From Talpa occidentalis (lineage: Eukaryota > Chordata > Mammalia > Eulipotyphla > Talpidae): DNA of 64,000 bases. Below are positions 56,100-64,000 of this stretch, piece after piece. The DNA lies in contig NW_023601543.1 in the NCBI RefSeq assembly GCF_014898055.3, positions 58,234,806-58,298,805 of the forward strand. The letters are read 5' to 3'. The notes beneath the pieces are model-generated. The model ran no database searches. It was not told where the DNA came from and was given only the letters and a program-made list of their open reading frames with translations. The position numbers were made by a program, and so were the translations under genes. Within the stretch, counting starts at the first letter, position 1. The number at the start of each line of letters is the position of its first letter.

Positions 56100-56399
56100 T
56101 TAGAGGGTCTTCACTGAAGGGTACAAGAAGTAAGGGTGACCTCCACACACCCACTCCTTTGATGTCCTCAGGCCCACCCCGGGCAGGGATCCTGAAATCC
56201 TTTCCCCACAGGGCAATTCAGCTTCCAGCTCTCTCAAATCTAACTCAAGGTGGTTCTTCTCTCCCCCACTCCTCCAGTCCACACCTGTGTGCCTTCACTG
56301 GCATGGCCTCCTCACCTCTACCCAGGCCTCCACCAGTTTATTCTCTAGATCTCAAGGTGAATGTTCAATGAAGTCAAGCTAATCAAGCCCAAACATATC

Positions 56400-57610
56400 A
56401 CTCCCATTAGTGGCTATCTCTTATTCTAAGATAAAACACCAAAATGCTCACCAAGATCCTACAAGGTCTGCAAGGTCCTTCAGGTCAGACCCCTACTGAC
56501 TCTCTCCCTCAGCCTCATGTTCTGTACCACTCCACCCCTCTGTATCACAATCACCTTGCTAGCGCTGGCAGCTGTTTTGTTAAAATTTCTCCTACTGCAA
56601 TAACTGTACAATAATTACCTCAAAGTTGATTTAAGTTGCATTTCTTGGATGATTTAAAAAAATAACTAGATTGTTGAATTCTGGGAAATTAAAATCATAC
56701 TTATTTGGCTCACTACCCTATTCCCCTAAACTTAGCTCAGCGCCTAGTTCTTTAGTCAGTGCCCAATAATTATTTTTTGGTAAGAGAGCAATTTGATTAA
56801 AGTACTCTAAAAGCAACCCACACATGTTTATTTAAAACAAGAATAAACAGACACAACAATAGAGTTACTAATAGCAGGATCCCAATTCTGGTCAGGAGTG
56901 ACACCAGACTGACCATTATGAACATTATTCTGAGTATACTAGCTAAGACAGACAAGGGAACAAAGAAAAGTGATTAAAAGCTGGAAAGGAGAAGGTAAAA
57001 TTACCATTATCTGTAGATATGAGGATATGTGCACAAAGTTTAAGAAAATCAACTGAAAAATCATTAAAAATACAACATACATCAGTAAAGATGCTGTATA
57101 CAAAATTAATATGCAGAAATAAATACCTTGTGTGTGTTCAGATAGGCACTGTTTAGAAAATAGTAAGATCCCAAGTATTACTGCATCCAAAGGTTAAAAA
57201 TCTAGACATGTGCAAGACTTCATGACTGTACTTCACACATATAATCAGGATTCATTTGAAATGGATCAAAGATTTAAACGGAAGAAATGAAACCATAAAA
57301 GAAGAAAACATGGGATAATTTCACAATTCAATTTGAAATGAAAAAACTATGACCAAAATTCAGAACCTATAGAAGAAAACATTAAATTCAACAATATAAA
57401 AATAAACCACTTCTGCCTGGGGGGAAAAAGAAATAAACACCAAAAACCATTGTAAGCCAAGTCAAGACCAACAATAAACTGGGAAAAAAATATGGGAAAG
57501 GAAAGAAACAATTCATAGAAGAGAAATACAACTTATTTTCGAAAAGATAATCTTACTTAGAATGAAAGATAAAAATTAAAACTACACTGCATAGACACTT
57601 TTAAAAATAA
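56400..57610 (+). repeat. Old L1 ORF2 fragment in the RBM10 5' intron
   Basis: 57060-57330 has sense L1 ORF2 phrases ('atggatcaaagatttaaac', 'gaaaccataaaagaagaaaa'). 56400-57000 is A/T-rich with L2-like pieces ('tgctcaccaagatcctacaa'). Confidence 0.55.
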
Positions 57611-58387
57611 ACATTTAAATTCATCATTACTATTTATTTTCAGAACGTTTTCACCAGCCCAAAGTGAAGCTCTGTACCCATTAAATGTTAACTCCCCAAT
57701 CCACCCTGCAACCTCTATTCTACTGTCTCTAAATTTGTCTATTCCAGATACCTCATGTAAGTTAAATCACATTTGTCCTTTTGTGTCTATATGTCACTGA
57801 GCATGGTTTTTCCAAGGTTCATTCCTGATGTAGAATGTACCAGAATTTCACTCCTTATGGCGGAATATGTATGCACATACTGCATATACCATTTTGTTTA
57901 TCCACTCAGTTGTTGGACACCTGAATCCTTTCTACCTACTTGGTTGTTTTGGTTACTGGGAATAATGCTGGGGATGGTGTACAAGTATCTTGTTTGAGCC
58001 TTGCTTTCATTTGCTTTGGATACATACCTAGGAATTAAATTACTGGATCATACTACAATCCTATCTTTTGTTTTTTAAGGAACTGACAATAAACTGTTCC
58101 ACAGTGAATGCAGCATTTTACATTCCTACCAGCAATGCACAAAGGCTCCAATTTGTCCACATTCTCTCACCAATACTTGTTATTCTGCATCTTTTCATGT
58201 ATATAATTTGTATATCTTCTTTGGAGAAATGGCTATTCAAGTTTTTTGCCCAATTTTGAATTTTTTTTTTCCTGTTGTCGGAGTTCTTTATGTATTCTGG
58301 GTGTTAATCCCTTATCAGATATATGAGTCACAAATATGTTCTCCCATTCTATGAGTTTTCTTCTCACTCTCTGTAATAGTGTCCTTG

Positions 58388-58858
58388 TGTTATAGGGCAG
58401 CCCCGATATTGAATGGGTTGGCTGGCTGTGGGTCCTCACCTGCGCGCTTAAAAGGGACTTATGAATACTCCACTACAGGCGCACACAAAAGGTTAGTAAA
58501 AGGTTTATTTACAAGGGAAAAGGAAATAAGGAAAATGTACAACTCAGGGAGAAAATAGGGAAATAAAGTCTTTAATGCGTCCTACCCGATCCGCCAACCT
58601 GGAAACCCAAAGGCACTCTCCGAGCTGGCCGGACGCTCCGAGCTGGCGGAGAGCCAAAATGGGGGACCCCCTCCAAAGCCCACATGTCTGGCTTTATACC
58701 AACCTGGCTGCTTAACCCCACCCTCAGGTCCCAGCTGCCTTCCCTTTGGTGGTGATGGGATTTGGAGTTCCCAGTGTCTTTGGCTTTGGCCTGGGGTGGG
58801 GGTGGAGTCCACAAAGCCTGTACGGAATTAGCTTTAGGACATCCTTTTCCCCCTAACA
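58388..58858 (-). mobile_element. Solo LTR of an endogenous retrovirus
   Basis: A 471-base block interrupts the L1. On its own (minus) strand it begins TGTTAGGGGG and ends CCCTATAACA, giving the TG...CA ends of an LTR. In order it has a TATAAAG box (58698-58692) and AATAAA (58509-58504), about 116 bases before its 3' end. The likely target duplication is 4 bases with one mismatch (cttg/tttg). There is no internal viral sequence on either side, so only the LTR remains. Class is uncertain; a 4-base duplication suggests class I. Confidence 0.8.
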
Positions 58859-58885
58859 TTTGGATGTACAAAAATTCCTAACCTT

Positions 58886-59140
58886 GGGCCTCCCAGTGGT
58901 GCAGGGGTTAAAGACAGCGCTATCAATCTGTGGCCAGCCATTGCAGCACAATTTCCATCCCCAGCCGGCCAGGGGGCTGACCCACGAGGTGCAGCAGACC
59001 TCTCCTGCCTCTCCCGCTGCTTCCCTGAGCAGTAGATCTGCCTGTTCTGCTCCCCACTCTGTCTCTGGCGAATCCTCTCACCCCAACATCTCTGGCTTAT
59101 GACCCAATCCTTGTATGCATAAATAAGTGGATCTTGAAAG
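58886..59140 (+). mobile_element. tRNA-derived SINE in the L1
   Basis: Sense copy. Flanks aattcctaacctt and aatcctaatctt form a diverged target duplication. Confidence 0.85.
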
Positions 59141-59275
59141 AAAATCCTAATCTTGATGAACTCAAACTTATTTGACATTTACAGAAAGTTCAAAGAGTGA
59201 ACAGTTTTCAAAATGCTCCACCCAGCTTCCCTTGATGTTAACAGAAGGTACAGTTGTCAAAACTAAGACGTTAAA

Positions 59276-59546
59276 GGGCCTTCCTGGTGGCTCAAGGGGT
59301 AAGTCTCAGTACTACGAATCTTTCGGCAGCCACTGTAGCACAAGTCGGATCCCTGGCCAGGAAGCTGACCCACATGGCGCAGCAGACTTCTCCCTTGCCA
59401 GCTGCTCCCCTCAGCAGTATATTTTAGTAGATCTCCCTGTTCTGCTCCCCACATCTCTGGTAAATCCTCTCACCCCCAACACACACCTCTGGCCTACACC
59501 CCAGCTCTTGTATGTATAAAGTAAAATAAATCTTTAAAAAAAAAAC
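59276..59546 (+). mobile_element. tRNA-derived SINE
   Basis: Sense full-length copy from gggccttcctggtggctcaa to an A-rich tail. Flanks are weakly duplicated (actaagacgtta / cctaagaagtta). Confidence 0.85.
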
Positions 59547-59559
59547 CTAAGAAGTTATT

Positions 59560-60480
59560 TAAATATAGACCTCGTTAGGATTTCACCATTTTTTCCACTA
59601 ATATCCTCTTTGTTTCAGGATTGAATCCAGGATATCATATTTCATTTAGTCATTACAATCCCTTAGTCTCCTCTGGTTTATGAACAACTTCCCAGTCTTC
59701 CTTGTTTTTGTTGCTGTTTGTCTTTTGTCTGTTTTTTTTTTTTTTTGAATGACCTGGACAGTTTTGAAGAGTGCTCACATTTTTTGTAGAATGTGCCTCA
59801 ACTGGGGTTTGTCTGATGTGTTCCTGTGATTAAACTGGAGGTTATAGAGATTATGGGATTTTTTTTTTTTTTTTGGTGGGGGGACTACTATACAGGCGAG
59901 CTACCATTTGATTGCAGAAAAACACCAAGGACACATGATGTCATTATGACTTATCATTGGTGAAGCTGATCTTGATCATCTGGTTATGGTGGGATCTGCG
60001 AGGTTTCTTCTCCACTGTAAGGTTTATCTTTTTCCTGTTCTACACTTTAGAAGCAAGTCACAAAGAACAGCCCACACATAAGAGAAGGAAAATTAAGTTC
60101 TACCTCCTGGAGTGGGGAGAATCTACATATACTATTTGGAACTCTTCTGTAAGGGAAGATTTGTGGCAGAATGTTTTTAACTCAATAAGTCTTCAAAAGT
60201 ACAAATATTTGACAACAAACTGTTGGCAAGGATGTGTGGGAAATAAGCATTCTTGTATTGCTGGTAGGAGTGAAAATGAAACAATCCCTATGGAGGAGAA
60301 GTTGGCAATAGCCTGCAAAACCAAAAATCCATATACCCTCTGACCCACAATTCGCCTAGGAATTTAATGTAGATATACCTGCACATGTACAAAAACATTA
60401 TGTACTACAGTAAGTACTGTTTATAGCAGCAAAAGATGAGAAACAACTAGAACTGTCAGGAAAAATTCTGCGTAAAAAAA
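59560..60480. repeat. Old L1 remnants
   Basis: 59740-60170 resembles an antisense L1M 3' UTR ('ggtttgtctgatgtgttcct', 'gaagcaagtcacaaagaaca'). 60205-60460 is sense ORF2 ('gttggcaaggatgtgtggga', 'tttatagcagcaaaagatga'). Confidence 0.6.
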
Positions 60481-60681
60481 GACTGATGAGGGGGAGAGGA
60501 ATCGCACCAAATATTAAAACTTCTTACAAAGGTAAAACAATTAAAACATGAATGGACAGATCAGTGAAAATGTCCAGAGTTCACAGTATACAAAAACACA
60601 CATGTAAAATGCAGACTAAGCCAAAAAAGAGTGGGGGTAAATGGATTAGCCAATGAATACTAGTTGCAACAACTGTCTGGT

Positions 60682-60872
60682 GCAGGGATCCACAAACTAC
60701 AGCAGGTGGGCCAAATCCCATCACCTCTAAGTTTTCGTGGAACACAGCTATGGACATTCATTTACAAAGTCTGTGGCTGCTTCCAGTCATGGAGCAGCAC
60801 CAGAGACTACATGGTCTGCAATGCCAAAAAGTATTCACTATCTGGTTCTTACAGTAAGCTTTTGACCCGAAA
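60682..60872 (+). mobile_element. Nonautonomous hAT-type DNA transposon (MER family)
   Basis: It begins 'cagggatccacaaactacag', has 'cgtggaacacagctatggac' in the middle, and ends with the complement of the 'ggccagatagtaaat' motif ('tattcactatctggttctta'). The subfamily is not resolved from memory. Confidence 0.6.
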
Positions 60873-61080
60873 AAAAAATTAAGTTCTTTATCTACCTCAT
60901 TTCTTATACCAAATTACATCAAAAATTTAAATTACAGAATAGAAACCATAAAAATATTGGAAAGAAAATCTAAGGAAAAAACCTGATCACCTCAAGTATG
61001 GGTAAGGCCTTTTTAAGCAAAAAAGCATAAGTCATAAAAGGAAAAAAAACGGAATCTAGCTTCAAAAAAATTGACAATAG

Positions 61081-61370
61081 GGCCTCCCCGGTGGCGCAGC
61101 CGTTGAGCGCTGGGTTGCGAAGCTGCCCGCGGCCTCTGTGGTGCCGGTTCGATCCCCGGCTGCTCCCCGGCCACCAGAGGAGGGTCCCACATGGCGCGCA
61201 GACCTCTCCTGCCGCCCGCTGCTCCCCTCAGCAGTGTACCTCGGTCCCTCTGCCTGCTCTGCTCCCTGCTCTGGCTCTGGTGAATTCTCTCACCTTCCCG
61301 CGTTTCTGACTGTACCCAGTGCATGTATAAACAAACAAACAAAAAAAAACAAATAGAAAAATAAAAATAC
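61081..61370 (+). mobile_element. SINE subfamily B, little diverged
   Basis: CpG-rich head ggcctccccggtggcgcagc, intact B box ggttcgatccc at 61146-61156, and a tgtataaacaaacaaacaaa tail. Likely flanks are aaaaaaattgacaata and aaaaaaattgaaaata. It matches the 38547 copy closely across its length, which marks a recent subfamily. Confidence 0.88.
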
Positions 61371-61521
61371 ATGCCTCTTGAAAAAAAAAATTGAAAATAT
61401 CCAGAGTGTAAAAACTATCATAAATAAATGAACAAGTAACATGGCACGTATAGTGAAATGTTAATAGTGGAATGTCATGGATGGGTATAAAGGCATTCAC
61501 CACAAAATTCTTTCAGCTTTG

Positions 61522-61791
61522 ATTTTTTAAAAAGATTTATTTATTTATTTATATAAGAGCTGGGGTACAGGCCAGATGTGCGGGAGGGTGAGAGGATTCA
61601 CCAGAGACAGACAGAGCGGGGAACAGAACAGGCAGACTGATGAAATACACTGCTGAGGGGAGCAGTGGGCGTGACAGGAGAGGTCTGCGGCGCCATGTGG
61701 GATCCTCGCCGGCAAGCCGGGATGGAACCAGAGAGGCTGTGGACAGCTTCACAGCGCTGCGCTCAACCGCCTGCGCCACCAAGGGAGGCCC
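61522..61791 (-). mobile_element. tRNA-derived SINE
   Basis: Minus-strand copy bracketed by tcagctttg at 61513-61521 and 61792-61800. Its head resembles subfamily B but its tail (tatataaataaataaataaa) resembles A, so it is intermediate. Confidence 0.87.
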
Positions 61792-61958
61792 TCAGCTTTG
61801 CTATTTGCTTGAAATTTCATAATTAAATGACGAAACACCATAAAGCTAAAAGATAATTAACAAATGGGTAAAGTATCTTTTAACCCAAACTGCTCTTATA
61901 ATAAACACCTAGACAAGAAGTGGCTGATAAGAGGGTTTTTTAAAAAAAAGGTTTTTGA

Positions 61959-62455
61959 GGGCCTCCCTAGTGGCACGGGGGTTAAAGACAGTGCTCTCAA
62001 GCTATTGGCAGCCACTGCAGCACAAGTTCCATAGCCTGCCGGCCAGGGAGCTAACCCACATGGAGCAGCAGACCTCTCCTGTGTAGCCTGCTGCTCCTCT
62101 CAGCAGTATATTTCAGTACATCTTCCTGTTCTGCTCCCCCAGTTCTTGTATGCATAAACAAAATAAATCTATTTATTTATTTTTTTAAGATTTATTTTTT
62201 TGTTTATACAATAGCTAGGGTAGAGGCCAGAGGTGCGGGAGGGTAAGAGGATTCACTGGAGACAGAGTGGGGTACAGAACAGGCAGACAGAAAGCACTGC
62301 TGAGGGGAGCAGCGGGTGCGATAGGAGAGGTCTGCCGCAGCATGTGGGAATCTTCCTGGCTGGCCAGGAATTGAACCTGTGCTGCAGAGGCTATGGACAG
62401 CTTCACAGTGCTGCGCTCAACCCGCTGCACCTCCGGGGAGGCCCCAAAATAAATC

Positions 62456-62486
<31 letters not shown>
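61959..62486 (+). mobile_element. SINE with a second SINE in its tail
   Basis: The outer sense copy has an internally shortened 3' body. It is bracketed by gtttttga (61951-61958, 62487-62494). The inner minus-strand copy is at 62171-62444. Confidence 0.88.
62171..62444 (-). mobile_element. SINE nested in a SINE tail, 12-base target duplication
   Basis: caaaataaatct occurs at 62159-62170 and 62445-62456, using the outer element's A-rich tail as target. Confidence 0.9.
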
Positions 62487-62499
62487 GTTTTTGATACAA

Positions 62500-63688
62500 A
62501 CAATGTCTTTTCGTGTTCATTTACCAGAGATACCCCTCACTATTTGAACTCTAGTCATCAGAATTTAAGAACCAAATAGATTTGAATAAATTTCAGATGA
62601 AATCCTAAACTCTTGACACTCAGCATGTAAGCCAAATACATTTGGGTATTGAACTCTTGCTATGTAAACTCAGGAAGGGAATAGCTTTTGGTAGTAAGGA
62701 ATATTTTTCATTGGCTTCAGGGTACTTTGTCTAGTTACCTTCCAAAGGCAGGCCCTGTTCCTAATACATTTCTTAGAGGGCCAGACTGAATCGTAACATA
62801 TGAGGAAGTCCACAAAATGAGTATTTTTCTGGAAAACATAAAATGCCAAAGTTGGCAGAAATACACAAAATGGTAATAAAATAAAACTCCATGCACTTTT
62901 AAAGGTGAGTTTTACCGACTTTCTACTATTCTTACATAGGTTTTTCCAATAAAGAGAGAAATAGCAAAAACTGCCCAATTCATATGATGAGGCTACCTTG
63001 ATTCAATATCAGATACATTCTAGAAAATATTTATTGGACCAGTTCACTATGGCCACAGATGCAAATAACCTAAATAATACAATACCTAATCAAATAAATG
63101 CTTCCAAAACATACATATATTTTTTTTGCCAAAAATTCATGAGTAAATGTTAGAAAATCTTAAACTGTGAAATATCTACAAAATAACTCGCTTGTAGTCT
63201 GAAAACATGTCAAGGTCATAAAAGACAAAGAACAATTGAGTAACTGTTTCAAATCAAAGGAGACTATAATTACAAAATCATTCAATGCAATGTGTGCTCC
63301 TCTTGGATTGGATCATGCATTAGGGAAAAACACCTGGATTACAGAAAAGGACATTACTGAGACAATTGATGACAACTATATATGAACTTTATATGAAAGT
63401 ATTGTGCCAGTGTTAAATTTCCTAGTATTGGTAAGTATATTGTAGTTACGTAAGAGAAAGTCCTTATTCTTAGACCATTCCTGCTTTAGCACTGAAAGAA
63501 TCATACCTACTAAACCAAATGACTCAGAAAAAATGTTACATACAAAGGAGGAAGAAGGGGAGGGGAGAGGGAATTGTGGTAAAACGTTTATAATTTAGTG
63601 TTTCAGGGTAAAGTATACAGGCACTTTCATTATACATGCAACTTTTCTGTAAATCTGAATTTTTTTCAAAATAAAAAGTAAACCTATT
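62500..63688 (+). repeat. A/T-rich intron ending in an L1M 3' end
   Basis: 63390-63688 resembles an L1M 3' UTR ('agtgttaaatttcctagtat', 'caacttttctgtaaatctga', then aataaaaag). 62500-63390 shows no recognisable gene. Confidence 0.5.
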
Positions 63689-63950
63689 GGGGGCCTCCCT
63701 GGTGGCACAAGGGGTTAAGCGTCAGCACTAAGAGGCAAGCAATCTGCAGCTACTGTAACATGAGTTTGATCCCCCGCCAGGGAGGAGACCCACACAGCAC
63801 AGCAGACCTCTCCTGTTTCGCCCACTGCTCCCCTTGGCAGTGTATTTCAGTCAGTCCACCTGTTCTGCTCCCCACTCTGTCTCTGGTGAATCCTCTCACC
63901 CCCACACCTCTGGCCTGCACCCTGGCTAGTGGATGCATAATTTTTTTTAA
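63689..63950 (+). mobile_element. tRNA-derived SINE with target duplication
   Basis: Bracketed by aaaaagtaaacctatt (left, to 63688) and aaaaagtaaacatatt (right, from 63951). It inserted exactly at the A-rich end of the L1M fragment. Confidence 0.87.
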
Positions 63951-64000
63951 AAAAAGTAAACATATTTAGCACCCCCCGCCCCCCACAGCCTCTGCAGTGA

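Larger units (their letters stand above)
57745..59215 (-). repeat. Old L1 3' fragment, interrupted by an LTR and a SINE
   Basis: Antisense L1 ORF2 3' region: 'ccactcagttgttggacacc', 'aattactggatcatactaca', 'cttatcagatatatgagtca'. It breaks at 58388, resumes at 58859 (tttggatgtacaaaaattcc), breaks again for the SINE and resumes at 59141. Confidence 0.8.

Noticed and set aside
58450..58480. Candidate for the missing RBM10 first coding exon (complement of 'tactcca')
   Set aside because: It does not encode MEYER before a donor and lies inside the solo LTR. The exon must be beyond 64000.
61081..61160. Possible tRNA gene (good A and B boxes)
   Set aside because: It is the tRNA-related head of a SINE with body, tail and target duplication; no complete cloverleaf.

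Overview
This is placental-mammal nuclear DNA: compact GT-AG introns, CpG-island promoters, L1, L2, MIR, MER5A-type and LTR remnants, and many copies of a tRNA-derived SINE with a tail like TGCATAAATAAATCTTT. No Alu, B1 or B2 copies were seen, so a primate or rodent is unlikely. A laurasiatherian is the best guess; the SINE head resembles both carnivore-type and cetartiodactyl-type tRNA SINEs and I could not assign a species. Gene order and protein identity match the human Xp11.23 block RBM10-UBA1-CDK16, here in reverse complement, so all three genes are on the minus strand and read from high to low coordinates.

Layout. 1-8.9 kb: CDK16 (PCTAIRE-1), 5' part, with the last 107 codons beyond the left edge. 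It has a CpG-island promoter at about 7.6-8.9 kb, an internal alternative coding first exon at 3.6-3.8 kb, and a degenerate minisatellite in between. 8.9-11.7 kb: short intergenic spacer with an L2 and a recently duplicated 104 bp block. 11.7-30.1 kb: complete UBA1, 25 coding exons and 1058 codons, with a CpG promoter at 29.6-30.1 kb and a probable second promoter near 33.1-33.5 kb. 30.2-32.5 kb: cluster of composite promoter-like modules. 33.5-40.9 kb: intergenic, dense with SINEs, many nested and with readable target-site duplications. 40.9-64 kb: RBM10, 22 coding exons and all but about the first 17 coding bases. Its 5' intron (56.1-64 kb) is almost entirely nested L1, LTR and SINE sequence.

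The exon models close exactly. CDK16 gives 389 codons in the window plus 107 missing, total 496. UBA1 gives 1058. RBM10 gives 2773 coding bases plus 17 missing, total 930. These equal the human lengths as I recall them. The three genes do not form a pathway: UBA1 activates ubiquitin for the whole cell, CDK16 is a cyclin-dependent kinase, and RBM10 is a splicing regulator. They are linked by old synteny. No novel protein system was found. The most unusual structure is the module cluster between the two UBA1 promoters, and the placing of degenerate minisatellites just downstream of CpG-type promoters.
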